DNA from: Dehalococcoidia bacterium
Lineage (GTDB): Bacteria; Chloroflexota; Dehalococcoidia; SpSt-223
Length of the DNA: 64,000 bases
NCBI GenBank assembly: GCA_026003895.1
Contig: BPIC01000002.1
Span: forward strand, 310,001 to 374,000
Direction of reading: 5' to 3'
A program made the translations under genes and the position numbers. Each line of letters opens with the position of its first letter. The first letter of the stretch is position 1. Below, in pieces: positions 52,048 to 61,734 of the stretch. Below the pieces are notes generated by a model. It saw only the letters and a list, made by a program, of their open reading frames with translations, did no database searches and was not told the origin of the DNA.

Positions 52048-53439
52048 CTACTCGCGCTCCAAGTCGACCTCGGGAAATTCGCGCAATACGTCCTTGACAA
52101 GCTGGACGATCGCGTGGAGCCGCTCCGGGGTCCGTGCTTCGTAGCGGGCGGTGAGCGCCGGCTCAGTGTTCGACGCTCGCACCAGTGCCCAGCCGTCGGG
52201 AAACACGACGCGCACGCCGTCGAGGTCGATCGTCTGGTACTGCTGCTTGAAGCGGCGGCGCACTTCTTCGACGACACGGTGTTTGACGGTGTCTGGACAG
52301 GCGTAGCGCTCTTCCGGCGTCGCGTGATACTCGGTGATGCCGCGCATCAGCGCCGAAAGCGACCGGTCCTGAGTCGAGAGCCACTGAACGAGTGTGCAGG
52401 CAGCGAACGTCCCGTCGTCGAAATCGATGACCGGATCGTTGAAAAAGATATGCCCGGAGAATTCGCCGGCGACGGCGGCGCCGACCTCAGCTCGCTTGCG
52501 GGCGATATTGGTGTACCCGGTGCGGGTCATCACCGGGGTGCCGCCAGCGCGTTCGATCTCCTCGATCAGCGCCATGGAGCACTTGACATCGAAGACAATT
52601 GGGCTTGGTCCGGCAGCGAGCGCCTGCCGGGCGAGAAAGATAAGGTATTGGTCCGGCCAGAGGATATCGCCGCTGTCGTCGACGACGCCGAGCCGATCAC
52701 CGTCACCGTCAAGCGCGACGCCGATCTCAGCCCCCGTCTCGCGGACCGTCTGAATGAGTTGGAGGAGGTTCTCACCCTTCAAGGGGTTTGGCATGTGGTT
52801 GGGGAACGTCCCATCGGGTTCGGTAAACAGGCCGTGCACCGTGGCGCCGATGCGGCGCAGCGCCTCCAACGCCGTCGGCCCGGTTGCGCCGTTTCCCGAG
52901 TCCAGCACAACGTGAACCGGCCGTCCGAGCCGGATCGTCCGTTCGATGTAGGCGAGATAGGGTGGTACTGCGTCGACGGCGTCGAGCGCACCAGCGCCCT
53001 CGGCGTATCGGCCGGCCTCCCCAATGCGCCGGATCTCTTGGACTTCCTCGCTCGTCAGCGGCTCGCCGGTGCGGTGCGGCCGTTTGCGCAGTTTCAGGCC
53101 GTTGAATTGGGGCGGGTTGTGGCTGGCGGTAACGCACAGTCCACCTTCGCTCTGCAAGGTGTTGACGGCGAAGTAGAGCACCGGCGTCGGAACCATCCCG
53201 ATCGCGATGACGTCGCAGCCGGTGGACCGGAGACCATCGATGGCGGCAGCGGCGAAGCGGGGTGAGCTGAGCCGCGCGTCGTGTCCGACCACGACCCGCG
53301 GACGCTCCCAATTCCGCCGAAGGAAGGTGCCAAAGGCGCGGCCGAGTTCGGCCAACACCGCTTCGTTCAGATCGGAGTCGACAAGGCCGCGAATATCATA
53401 TTCGCGAAACATCAAGGGATTCATGGACGGGCGGGTCAC
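52048..53439 (-). CDS. manB: Phosphomannomutase/phosphoglucomutase
   Basis: A 463-residue alpha-D-phosphohexomutase. It has FREYDIRGLVDSDLN (N-terminal substrate site), VGHDARLSS, the phosphoserine loop TASHNPPQFNGLKL (Ser ~109), the metal loop DGDGDRLGV (~250), the sugar loop GEFSGHIFF and the phosphate-binding SNTEPALTARYEA. All catalytic elements are present. It supplies mannose-1-P or glucose-1-P for envelope glycan synthesis. Start GTG at 53439 with GGGAG seven bases upstream. First gene of the leftward set. Confidence 0.92.
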   Translation of the reverse strand: MTRPSMNPLMFREYDIRGLVDSDLNEAVLAELGRAFGTFLRRNWERPRVVVGHDARLSSPRFAAAAIDGLRSTGCDVIAIGMVPTPVLYFAVNTLQSEGGLCVTASHNPPQFNGLKLRKRPHRTGEPLTSEEVQEIRRIGEAGRYAEGAGALDAVDAVPPYLAYIERTIRLGRPVHVVLDSGNGATGPTALEALRRIGATVHGLFTEPDGTFPNHMPNPLKGENLLQLIQTVRETGAEIGVALDGDGDRLGVVDDSGDILWPDQYLIFLARQALAAGPSPIVFDVKCSMALIEEIERAGGTPVMTRTGYTNIARKRAEVGAAVAGEFSGHIFFNDPVIDFDDGTFAACTLVQWLSTQDRSLSALMRGITEYHATPEERYACPDTVKHRVVEEVRRRFKQQYQTIDLDGVRVVFPDGWALVRASNTEPALTARYEARTPERLHAIVQLVKDVLREFPEVDLERE

Positions 53440-53528
53440 GAGAGAGCTCCCACGAGGGTTGAGCCCATCTTCGCACCGAGTCTGCTGACCGTCAAGGCCG
53501 ACGGTATCATAGGTGGACGGGAGGTGCG

Positions 53529-53777
53529 ATGGACGAGATCGAACGGCTCGAAGCGCGACTGCGGGCGCTCGATGAAGAGATTGCCCGCGTTCGTCATGAG
53601 CTGATTTGGCGCAAGCGCGAAGTGCGCCCCGGGTACGAACCCGTCGGCCTGCCGGAAACCGAAGCGCGCTATCAGCGGCTGAGCGCGGAATTCACCGAAA
53701 CGTGGGAACGGTGGCGCGCCGCGAACGAATTGGCCGACGCCAGCGAAGGACAACCTCGTTCCGATTCCTCTTCTTGA
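53529..53777 (+). CDS. Small coiled-coil protein
   Basis: An 82-residue helical protein. It begins DEIERLEARLRALDEEIARVRHEL, a two-turn heptad, and later YQRLSAEFTETWERWRAANEL. No family recognised. The ribosome site GGGAGG lies six bases before the ATG. It sits alone between two opposite-facing operons and its 3' end is 16 bp from the histidine kinase gene end. Confidence 0.6.
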   Translation: MDEIERLEARLRALDEEIARVRHELIWRKREVRPGYEPVGLPETEARYQRLSAEFTETWERWRAANELADASEGQPRSDSSS

Positions 53778-53793
53778 GGGGCGGCGAGGCGTC

Positions 53794-54606
53794 TCAGGCG
53801 TTCACGGGAACGACAAACCGGATTGTTGTGCCGGCCCCGGGCGCGCTGTCGATGACGCACTCACCGCCGGCAAGACGGACTCGCTCGATGATCGAGTGCA
53901 GTCCGATGCTCCCGCGCGCGAGACTGTTGCGGAGCGCCTCCTCGACGACGAAGCCGCGACCGTCGTCCCGAATCGTTACCTGAATCTGATCTCCCACCGC
54001 AGCCAGGTCGACGGAGACTGCCGTTGCCGCCGCGTGCTTCCGCGTATTGACCAGCGCCTCCTGGACCAACCGATAGATGAGCGTCTCCACGGTGGGCGAC
54101 TGCCGCCGGCCAAGCCGACTCGAGAGCGAGACGGCGATTCCGGTTTCGTTCCGGAACCGCTTGAGGTACTCATCGAGGGTGGGGAGAAGGCCCTGCACGT
54201 CAAGCGTCGGTGGCCGCAGCTCGGTAATGATGTCCCGCAGCACATTGATGGCGGATTCGATGGTGTCGCGCAACCCCCGAAGGTGCTCCAATGCGAGCGG
54301 ATAATCACCCTTTTCCCAGAGCCGCTCGATCAGGTCGATCTTCATGAGGTTGAAGCCGAGCATTTGGAGCACTTCGTCGTGAATATCAATGGCGATCCGG
54401 CGGCGTTCGTCCTCTTGTGCCGAGATCACTTTTTCGAGCAGGTTCTTTCGCTGGGCTTCCTTTGCTTCGAGCTCGGCAAAGGCCCGCGCGAGGTCGCGGG
54501 CGTAGATCAACTGCTGCTCAAGGCTCGCTTCGAGGGTAAGGGTTTTCAACTCGATCGACGACCAGTCCGACGACGAGGTGGGGCGGGGATTCTCGTTGTC
54601 AGCCAT
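53794..54606 (-). CDS. Cytosolic sensor histidine kinase (HisKA_3 type)
   Basis: A 270-residue kinase of the NarL/DesK class. A coiled-coil segment (QLIYARDLARAFAELEAKEAQRKNLLEKV) is followed by the H-box EDERRRIAIDIHDEVLQMLG with phosphorylatable His, then the N-box LVQEALVNTRKHA and the G-boxes DDGRGF and RGSIGLHSIIERV in the HATPase_c domain. No transmembrane segment or input domain is visible and no response regulator is adjacent (orphan kinase). The start ATG 54606 overlaps the HAD gene stop by eight bases, so the two are coupled. Confidence 0.88.
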   Translation of the reverse strand: MADNENPRPTSSSDWSSIELKTLTLEASLEQQLIYARDLARAFAELEAKEAQRKNLLEKVISAQEDERRRIAIDIHDEVLQMLGFNLMKIDLIERLWEKGDYPLALEHLRGLRDTIESAINVLRDIITELRPPTLDVQGLLPTLDEYLKRFRNETGIAVSLSSRLGRRQSPTVETLIYRLVQEALVNTRKHAAATAVSVDLAAVGDQIQVTIRDDGRGFVVEEALRNSLARGSIGLHSIIERVRLAGGECVIDSAPGAGTTIRFVVPVNA

Positions 54607-55369
54607 GGTCGTAGGATACCGCAGCCGGGGTCCGAAGGATGTCGTCAATGATCCCAAACACTTCGTCCAACCGTCGGATCACCGGTGCATCGAGGCGGCT
54701 GACTGTGCCGGCGCGATCCAGCAGGACGGTATGAATCCCTGCGCTCCGGCCACCGAGGACGTCGGAACGATAGGAGTCGCCGACATAGACGACTTCCTCA
54801 GCGCCGACACCAGCGCGGCGGAGCGCGAGGTCGAAGAGGAACGCGTTCGGCTTCGCCGCGCCGACCACGGCGGAGACGACGACGAAATCGAGCCGGTCGG
54901 TCAGCCCGAGGCCGTGAAGAATGGGCGTCAGCCGAGCGCCCCAGTCGGAGATGACACCCTGCACCAAGCCACGACGCCGGCCCTCGGCGAGGGTCGCTTC
55001 AACGTCCGGGTAGGGTTGCCAATACTCGGGGAGACCGTACAGTTCGGTCACTTCGACGGCGCAGGCATGGATCTCGCTCTCGTCGAGGTGGGCGGCGCCG
55101 GCCCGCAGGGCGGCGCGGTAGTACGCGTGCCAGAGCGCGGTGGTCCGCGAATCGGACGCGAAGGCAAAATCCCCGTCGGCTTGGAACCGCTCGAGGAAGG
55201 GATCGAAGGCTGGGACGGCTGCCGCTATCGCGTCGGCTTCAACCGGGTGGCCCCGTCGCCGCAGCACCTCGACGAGCAGCTCAGCGACGGTGTGGGTCGG
55301 CCGAATAAGGGTGAACCCCGCGTCATAAAAGACCGCCCGAACCGCTCGCCGCTGGTGAGCACCGACCAT
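54599..55369 (-). CDS. HAD-superfamily hydrolase
   Basis: A 256-residue phosphatase-like enzyme. Motif I is FYDAGFTL with the Asp nucleophile, but the second Asp of the DxD motif is replaced by Gly (DAG). Motif II is VISDWG, Lys of motif III lies in GAAKPN and motif IV is YVGDSYRSDVLGG. The missing second Asp is seen in some HAD-like haloacid dehalogenases and may change reaction type. Substrate unknown. It overlaps the downstream histidine kinase and is divergent from proS. Confidence 0.83.
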   Translation of the reverse strand: MVGAHQRRAVRAVFYDAGFTLIRPTHTVAELLVEVLRRRGHPVEADAIAAAVPAFDPFLERFQADGDFAFASDSRTTALWHAYYRAALRAGAAHLDESEIHACAVEVTELYGLPEYWQPYPDVEATLAEGRRRGLVQGVISDWGARLTPILHGLGLTDRLDFVVVSAVVGAAKPNAFLFDLALRRAGVGAEEVVYVGDSYRSDVLGGRSAGIHTVLLDRAGTVSRLDAPVIRRLDEVFGIIDDILRTPAAVSYDHG

Positions 55370-55457
55370 CTGTTCGAGGAAGTATAGCCGTCGCGGCGGG
55401 CGAGCAACCTATACTTCCGCTGCAGGCAGCCGCCGAGCAGCAGCACGGAGCCACACG

Positions 55458-56906
55458 ATGGCCGAGAGGATCACCCCGCGCCACGTCGACTATTCCCGCT
55501 GGTATCTGGATGTTATCCGCGAGGCGGAGCTGGCCGAGAATGCGCCGGTCCGGGGATGCATGGTCATTCGGCCCTACGGATACACCCTTTGGGAAGCGGT
55601 GCGCGATGGCCTGGACCGGCGATTCAAGGCAACCGGCCACGTCAACGCCTATTTTCCGTTGTTCATCCCCATGAGCTTCTTGCAGAAGGAAGCCGAGCAC
55701 GTCGAAGGGTTCTCGCCCGAGTTGGCCATCGTCACGATCGGCGGCGGCGAGACGCTCGAGGAACCGCTCGTTGTTCGACCAACCTCAGAGACGATCATTG
55801 GCCACACCTACTCGCGCTGGATCCGCTCCTATCGCGATCTTCCCCTGCTCATTAATCAATGGGCGAACGTGGTCCGTTGGGAGATGCGCACCCGGCCGTT
55901 TCTGCGCACGCTCGAGTTTCTTTGGCAAGAAGGGCATACCGCCCATGCTACCGCCGAGGAAGCGATCGAGGAAACGCTGCGGATGCTCGATGTCTACGCC
56001 GACTTCGCCATCAATGATGCGGCGATCCCGGTGATCAAAGGGCGCAAAAGCCACAATGAAAAATTCGCTGGAGCGGTCGACAGCTACACGATTGAAGCGA
56101 TGATGGGCAACGGCTGGGCGCTCCAATCAGGGACGAGCCATTACCTCGGGGAGAACTTCGCCCGCGCCTTTGACATCAAGTACCTCGATCGTGACAACGT
56201 GCTGCAGTACTGTCACACCACGAGCTGGGGCGTCAGCACACGCATGGTCGGCGCGATCGTCATGGTGCACGGTGACGACCAAGGGCTGCGCCTGCCGCCC
56301 GTGATGGCGCCAATCCAAGCGGTGATCGTGCCAATCTGGCGTGGGGACGCCGACCGGGCGGTGGTGGAACCGGTGGCCGAGCAGGTTGAACGGGCGCTGC
56401 TCGGGGCCGGGATCCGCGCCAAACTCGACCGGCGCGACGAGGTGACGCCCGGCTTCAAGTTCAACGACTGGGAGATGCGCGGCGTACCCGTGCGCGTGGA
56501 GATCGGCCCGCGGGATGTTCAGCAGGGAACGGTTGTCCTCGCCCGGCGGGACCTGCCGGGCAAGGAGGGCAAGCAAGCCGGTATTTCGCTCGACGGCGTC
56601 GCTGCTGCTGTCAACGATCTCCTCAACGAGATTCAGGCGAGCTTGCTTCGCCAAGCGACCGAGCATCGCGAAGCGAACACAACGTTCGGTGTTCGCTCGT
56701 ATTCCGAGTTCCGCGAAATTCTGGAGACTCGGGGCGGCTTCATTCGGACTCACTGGGCAGGCTCGAACGAGGACGAGGCTCGGATCAAGGAAGAAACAAA
56801 GGCGACGATCCGCTGCTTTCCGCTGGACGCTGATGAAGGCGAAGGCGTCTGCTTCTACACAGGTGCGCGCACGCGGCAGGTCGCCATCTTCGCTCGGGCG
56901 TATTAG
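55458..56906 (+). CDS. proS: Prolyl-tRNA synthetase, archaeal/eukaryotic type (ProS3)
   Basis: Charges tRNA-Pro. The 482-residue length and MAERITPRHVDYSRWYLDVI start are typical of type 3 ProRS without the bacterial insertion domain. Class II motif 2 is NVVRWEMRTRPFLRTLEFLWQEGHTAH and motif 3 lies in STRMVGAIVMVHGDDQGL; RPTSETII and TSHYLGENFARAFDI are also characteristic. The C-terminal zinc-type domain ends in ARAY. GGAG eight bases upstream supports the ATG. No T-box is visible upstream. Confidence 0.95.
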   Translation: MAERITPRHVDYSRWYLDVIREAELAENAPVRGCMVIRPYGYTLWEAVRDGLDRRFKATGHVNAYFPLFIPMSFLQKEAEHVEGFSPELAIVTIGGGETLEEPLVVRPTSETIIGHTYSRWIRSYRDLPLLINQWANVVRWEMRTRPFLRTLEFLWQEGHTAHATAEEAIEETLRMLDVYADFAINDAAIPVIKGRKSHNEKFAGAVDSYTIEAMMGNGWALQSGTSHYLGENFARAFDIKYLDRDNVLQYCHTTSWGVSTRMVGAIVMVHGDDQGLRLPPVMAPIQAVIVPIWRGDADRAVVEPVAEQVERALLGAGIRAKLDRRDEVTPGFKFNDWEMRGVPVRVEIGPRDVQQGTVVLARRDLPGKEGKQAGISLDGVAAAVNDLLNEIQASLLRQATEHREANTTFGVRSYSEFREILETRGGFIRTHWAGSNEDEARIKEETKATIRCFPLDADEGEGVCFYTGARTRQVAIFARAY

Positions 56907-56909
56907 CGG

Positions 56910-59087
56910 CTACGCTGGTTCGGCCTCGTCGGCTGGGCGAGCGGCGAGCACGACTCGGTCGCGGCCGGCGTGCTTCGCTTCGTAGAGAGCTCGGTCTGCC
57001 ACCGCGATCAGTTCGGTCATGGTTGCGGCGTGGTTGGTGCTTGCGACGCCGATCGAGATCGAGATGGACCGATGGAGCTGTCCGCGATGTGGCACGGTGA
57101 GGTCGTGCACGGCGGCACGCAACTCTTCCGCACGGCGCACCGCGGCATCCTCCGTCACCTCGGGCATCAAGATAACGAACTCTTCTCCTCCGTAGCGGCA
57201 GGCCACGTCGCCGGCTCGGATGTTCGCCTTCAACAATGCGGCGAGTTCGCGGAGAACAGCGTCTCCCGCGTGGTGGCCGAAGTCGTCGTTGAACCGCTTG
57301 AAGTGATCGACGTCGATCATCATCACCGAGAGCGGCCGTCCCGTGCGCTGCGCACGCATCAGTTCGCGTTCGAGGGTCTCCTCGAGGAACCGCCGGTTGT
57401 AGAGGTCGGTCAAGGGATCGCGGATCGATTGGCTGCGCAGCTGCTCGCGGAGCGCGAGGTTGGCCAGTGCGAGAGCAATCTGTTCGGCCACTGAGCGGGC
57501 TAGTCGGACATGCGATTCCGGGATGGGGTTGCCGTTCTCCATCTGGACCGTCAAAACGCCGAACGCTTCGCCTTGGGAGGCGAGCGGCACGCAAAGCGAC
57601 GGTGTCGCCGCGCTTTGGCGCAGGTGGAGGCAAACGATGTCCTTCTCGAAATCGTTGACAAGATGAGGCCGGCCCCGACGGAGGCTCCAACAGTCGTTCA
57701 GGCCAAACACCGGCTCGCCGGGGAGACCGTCACCCCAGCCGGACACGTGCTCAACGGCGGTGCGTGAGGCTTTAATGATCGCAACCGAGCCGTGCGAGGT
57801 CGGGAACAGCCGTGGACCGAAGCGGGAAATGACCTCATACGCTTCGTCCGCGGAGATACAGAGTTGCAGCAGCTCGACCATATCGCGGAGCACCGCGATC
57901 TCCTCGTTGCGCTGCTCAAGCTCGACGATTTTCTCGGTCAACTGATGATTGGCTGCTTCGAGCGCCAACGCTGCCTTATGGCGTTCCTCTTCCGCGAGTT
58001 TGCTTTCGGTAATGTCGCGAACAATGGCGTCAAGCCCAACGATCTGACCTTGGTCATCGAGCAGCGGATTGATGCGATGCTCGGTCCAAATTACCCGGCC
58101 GTCTTTGCGGATCATCCGGACGACGATCGGGGCGGTTGTGAGTTCGCTTGGTGAGCGCCGGGCGACGAGCGTCGCACGATCCTCGGGATGACAGATTTTC
58201 ACCCCCAACTCAGGGTCGCGGTACCATTCTTCCGGCGCATAGCCGAAGACTCGTGCGGCCGAACTGCTCACGTATTCAAAGAGTGTCTCCGGCCGGACAC
58301 GCAGGCGGTAAATCACGTCGGCAGCATTGTCGAGGAGCCGGCGAAGCCGCTCCTCACTCTCGCGCAGTGCCTGCTCGGTGTCCTTTCGGCGCTGGATGTT
58401 CTCGATCTGGGTCAGAAGCACCGGCCCGGGATCGCCGTCGAGTCGAGACACTCGCACCTGAACCCAGTAGGGCGAGCCGTCTCGGTGGGCAAAACGTTTT
58501 TCAAGCTCGAATGAAGAAATGTCACCGTTCAAGAGCAATCGGATTTGCCCGAGCTCGACTCGGCGGTCCTCCAAATAGGACAGGTCGATTGCCGTCATCG
58601 TCAGGAGCTCGTCCTCGCTATATCCCGTCAGCTCACAGAGTGAATGGTTGACGCGGAGGAAGCGACCGTGCACGTCGGTGAAGGCCATTCCGATCCCGGC
58701 GTTCTCAAAGACGTCCTGGAGTTGGCGCTTCTCGATCTCGCGCCGTCGCCGCTCCCCCCGCTCAACGGTGACGTCCTCCGCCGACCAGATCACGCCGTCG
58801 ACGCCGAGCGCGTGCGTATCCAGCCGCGCCGGCCGCCAGCGCAGCCAGCGTTCCTCGCCGGCGGTGGTGCGCACCGGCAGCTCACCGTCCGGCGGGAGGT
58901 TCGGCGTTGTCGGCAGGCGCACCCACCGCTCGGGCGATGCCAGCACGTCGCTCGCTGACGCACCGACCAGCTGGCCGAGCCGATCGTTCACGCCGACGAG
59001 CTGGCCACTCCAATCGACCAAGATGGCGGGGGCGGTGATAAGGTCAAGCGCACGCTTCACTGCCTCACGGTCGACGATCGCTTGCAT
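56910..59087 (-). CDS. PAS/GAF-containing diguanylate cyclase
   Basis: A 725-residue cytosolic signalling enzyme. It has three PAS-like domains: about 1-110, 120-245 (DVFENAGIGMAFTDVHGRFLRVNHSLCELTGYSEDEL) and 250-370 with PAC motifs. A coiled coil and a GAF domain (~400-540) follow, then GGDEF (~560-715) with ...FGHHAGDAVLRELA and the active-site GGEEF (CRYGGEEFVILM). GGEEF is an active variant, so c-di-GMP synthesis is likely. No EAL domain. No inhibitory RxxD was noted before it. GAGG precedes the ATG. It faces proS tail to tail with three bases between. Confidence 0.9.
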   Translation of the reverse strand: MQAIVDREAVKRALDLITAPAILVDWSGQLVGVNDRLGQLVGASASDVLASPERWVRLPTTPNLPPDGELPVRTTAGEERWLRWRPARLDTHALGVDGVIWSAEDVTVERGERRRREIEKRQLQDVFENAGIGMAFTDVHGRFLRVNHSLCELTGYSEDELLTMTAIDLSYLEDRRVELGQIRLLLNGDISSFELEKRFAHRDGSPYWVQVRVSRLDGDPGPVLLTQIENIQRRKDTEQALRESEERLRRLLDNAADVIYRLRVRPETLFEYVSSSAARVFGYAPEEWYRDPELGVKICHPEDRATLVARRSPSELTTAPIVVRMIRKDGRVIWTEHRINPLLDDQGQIVGLDAIVRDITESKLAEEERHKAALALEAANHQLTEKIVELEQRNEEIAVLRDMVELLQLCISADEAYEVISRFGPRLFPTSHGSVAIIKASRTAVEHVSGWGDGLPGEPVFGLNDCWSLRRGRPHLVNDFEKDIVCLHLRQSAATPSLCVPLASQGEAFGVLTVQMENGNPIPESHVRLARSVAEQIALALANLALREQLRSQSIRDPLTDLYNRRFLEETLERELMRAQRTGRPLSVMMIDVDHFKRFNDDFGHHAGDAVLRELAALLKANIRAGDVACRYGGEEFVILMPEVTEDAAVRRAEELRAAVHDLTVPHRGQLHRSISISIGVASTNHAATMTELIAVADRALYEAKHAGRDRVVLAARPADEAEPA

Positions 59088-59963
59088 TTCTGGCCTCGGC
59101 CTGTGCTCTCTTGCGTTGCGCAGTCTACCAAGCGCGCTGCGCCGCGCCTATACGCCGATTTCCGATTTGGCAGTAGCCAATTTGGGCAGGGGGCGCTCAT
59201 TTGCCATTTACGGTCTATTTCGGCTGAACGAGCGCAATCATTATCCCTACCCCGCGGGGAAGACGGTCGGCATCGAGGGCGCGGGCGCTCGTGCTCCGGT
59301 TGAAGGGGCGCGGGCGGCCAGATCCGGCCCGCTGGTGTCGATTGCGCCATGCCAATGGCGATACCGAGGCTGGTCAGCATCAAGGGCGCTTCACCGGCGA
59401 CCCGTGCTTCTCCCTCGGATCAGCACCGACGGCGATGCTGGGTTATGGCCGCTTGATCGAGGCCAGACCCTTGCGCACACGGTTCGCGTCATGCACGAGA
59501 GAGGGCAAGCAGGCATCGCGGCCGAAAGCGGGGAGGACTCCGGTGCGAGCGCAACAGCTGGCGTGCCCGCTACGCAGAGCGAACACGGCCCCATTCGGCC
59601 CGACACCGCCCCAACGATCCAGCAGACAACGGACAGGGCGTCCCAAGCGAGAAGAGACGGGTCCCAATCACGCGGCGGTCCGGGGCGAATTGGATCGAGA
59701 ATGGGACAGAAATGCTCACGACGGCGAGCGCAAGTGACAATTCACGCGACAGCGATCCCGTCGCTGCTCTGACAGAAGAGCGTCAGATCGCGCAACAGAT
59801 GCCGCCGACGGGGCGCGGCGAAGATGACACCACCGCCGGAAGCATGCGCCCGCCGACGAGAGGCGGCAGTCGTTGGCGCGATTGAGAACGCACCGAGTCG
59901 CGTTTCTAGCGCCAGCAAGGGAAGCAACTGAACGCATTCGCTCCGCTGACGCAAGCTTGGCGT
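59088..59963. other. Intergenic region of 876 bp, no supported gene
   Basis: Longest gene-free stretch of the window, between the diguanylate cyclase promoter side and the end of the MFS gene. Open frames on both strands are short, Arg/Ser/Pro-rich and lack ribosome sites, as expected for shadow frames. A possible leftward promoter for the cyclase (TATAGG-like -10 near 59147) is all that I see. No tRNA, riboswitch or mobile-element pattern was found. Confidence 0.45.
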
Positions 59964-61475
59964 TCATTCGACCCGGGCCGCCGGTGCGGGTTGTGGCGCT
60001 TCTTTCGACTGGCCGGTTGCCGTTCCCGAGCGCAAGAATGCCAGCGCCACGCCGATGAGGACGATACCGGCGGCCACTCGGTAGGCGAGCGCCTGCGCAT
60101 CGACGAACGCTGCGATCAATCGTTCACGCACGCCGACGTCGAGCGCAGTTTCGAGGAGTTCCACCCCGCCGAAGGGCGCGAGTGCCCCCACGACAATCGT
60201 CTCGCCAAGCGCAGTCCCGAAGGCGAGGCCGAGGCTGAGCATCGTTGATCGGACACCGCCGACGACACCCAGTCTCTCCTTCGGAACGGCGCCGAAGGCC
60301 ACGCTGTTGTTCGGTGCTTGATAGAGCCCGGCGCCGACCCCCAGCAGGAGAAGGGGGACCGCTAGGACCACAACGCTTGCTGCCTCGCCAACGAAGGACA
60401 TCGTGACCAGCGCAGTGAACACGATGCAAAGCCCGGCGAACACGAGCCAGCGCGCCCCGAACTTGTCGGAGAGCGTGCCGGAGACTGGCCCCACGACGGC
60501 GAGGGCGATCGACAAGGGGAGAAGTTCGGCTCCTGCCTCCAGCGGTGTGTCCCCGAGGCCGAGCTGAAGGAACAGCGGCAGCAGGAAGGTGTTGATCCCA
60601 AGCGCTGCCGAGACCACCATCATGATCACCGCGGCGATGGTGAAGGGCGGGATCGCGAAAAGCCGGACATCGAGCATTGGCCAACGCGTCCGCAGCTCGA
60701 ATAGGACGAACAACGCCAGGATGATTGCCCCACTCGCGAGAAGCGGAAGACGGAGCGGAGCGATGGCGACGCCCCCGATGGTGTTCTCGAGGGACACCAG
60801 CAGCGCGGTCACCGCCAGCGCCGCGAGGACAGCGCCAAACAGGTCGAAGCGCTCCCCGGGACGTGGCGGGGTGGAGACCCGGTCTTCACGCAGCACGAGG
60901 GCCGCCGCGACGGCGCCCGCGATGCCAATCGGGACGTTGATGGCGAACACCGACGGCGGACCGAACGCCTGAACGAGCACGCCGCCCAACGTCGGGCTGA
61001 TCGCTGTCGCCACGGCGATCACGGTGCCGCCGATGCCGAGCGCACGGCCACGTTCCTGCGGCGGAAAGACCGCCACAATGATTGCGGCGTAGGTCGCGAG
61101 AATCGCCGTTGCGCCGACTGCTTGGATGATGCGCCAGAGGACGAGCAGCTCGATTCCCGGTGCAAGGGAACAGAGCGCCGAGCTAGCCGTGAAAATGATG
61201 ACCCCACCGAGGAAAACTCGCTTGCGGCCGATGAGGTCGGCAAGCCTGCCCGCGGGCAAAAGCGCAATTGCGGCAACGAGGCGGTAGCCGAGGGCGATCC
61301 ATTCGGCGGCATCGAGCCCAACGCCAAACTGGCGCATGAAACCGGGCAGCGCGATGTTCACCACGGAGGCATCGACCACGGCCATGAACAGCCCAACTTG
61401 GACGACACCGAGCGCCCACCAGCGAAAGCTCGGCCCGCCGGTGATCCGCGCGATCGACGCCCAGTATCCGGCCAT
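59964..61475 (-). CDS. DHA2-type MFS drug exporter (EmrB/QacA family)
   Basis: A 503-residue, 14-helix transporter. Recognisable features are VDASVVNIALPGFMRQFG (motif D1), GRLADLIGRKRVFLGG (motif A) and ALGIGGTVIAVATAISPTLGGVL (antiporter motif C), plus the QAPNNSVAFGAVPKERLGVVGG segment. The ATG 61475 has AAGGAGG close upstream. The likely role is proton-coupled efflux of hydrophobic drugs or metabolites. It is alone, divergent from the VOC gene across 259 bp. Confidence 0.9.
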   Translation of the reverse strand: MAGYWASIARITGGPSFRWWALGVVQVGLFMAVVDASVVNIALPGFMRQFGVGLDAAEWIALGYRLVAAIALLPAGRLADLIGRKRVFLGGVIIFTASSALCSLAPGIELLVLWRIIQAVGATAILATYAAIIVAVFPPQERGRALGIGGTVIAVATAISPTLGGVLVQAFGPPSVFAINVPIGIAGAVAAALVLREDRVSTPPRPGERFDLFGAVLAALAVTALLVSLENTIGGVAIAPLRLPLLASGAIILALFVLFELRTRWPMLDVRLFAIPPFTIAAVIMMVVSAALGINTFLLPLFLQLGLGDTPLEAGAELLPLSIALAVVGPVSGTLSDKFGARWLVFAGLCIVFTALVTMSFVGEAASVVVLAVPLLLLGVGAGLYQAPNNSVAFGAVPKERLGVVGGVRSTMLSLGLAFGTALGETIVVGALAPFGGVELLETALDVGVRERLIAAFVDAQALAYRVAAGIVLIGVALAFLRSGTATGQSKEAPQPAPAARVE

Positions 61476-61552
61476 TCCCTCCTTCGCCGCGCTGCCTATC
61501 GTAGATCGCTCCGCTTTTGGCCGTCCCTCCTCCTCGCCGCCGTCTCCCGCTC

Positions 61553-61642
61553 GCTGCCCCCCCGGCACGCGGCGGGGTGGCGGCTGCCGTCGCTCCCTAC
61601 CGCGCGAGGCGCACCGCTGCCCCCGGCACGCGGCGAGGTGGC
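61553..61642. repeat. GC-rich near-repeat in the 61.5-kb intergenic region
   Basis: Copies at 61553-61581 and 61616-61642 share CGGCACGCGGCG and flanking C-rich/GGTGGC parts; the second lacks two Cs and has one G-to-A change. They lie between divergent genes, upstream of the VOC gene. No function is claimed. Confidence 0.4.
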
Positions 61643-61734
61643 CGTGCTGCGGTGTACGATGGGCACGTCAGGGTGGCGCATCGGGCGGTCGCGCGGGGCA
61701 CCGCGGCAATCGCGGCGTTGCCAAGGAGAGGATC

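Noticed and set aside
59088-59963. Open frames resembling genes in the 876-bp gap
   Set aside because: Arg/Ser/Pro-rich translations on both strands with no start signal or recognisable domain; typical shadow frames of GC-rich DNA.
61553-61642. Short direct repeat as a CRISPR or iteron array
   Set aside because: Only two imperfect copies and no spacers or associated genes.
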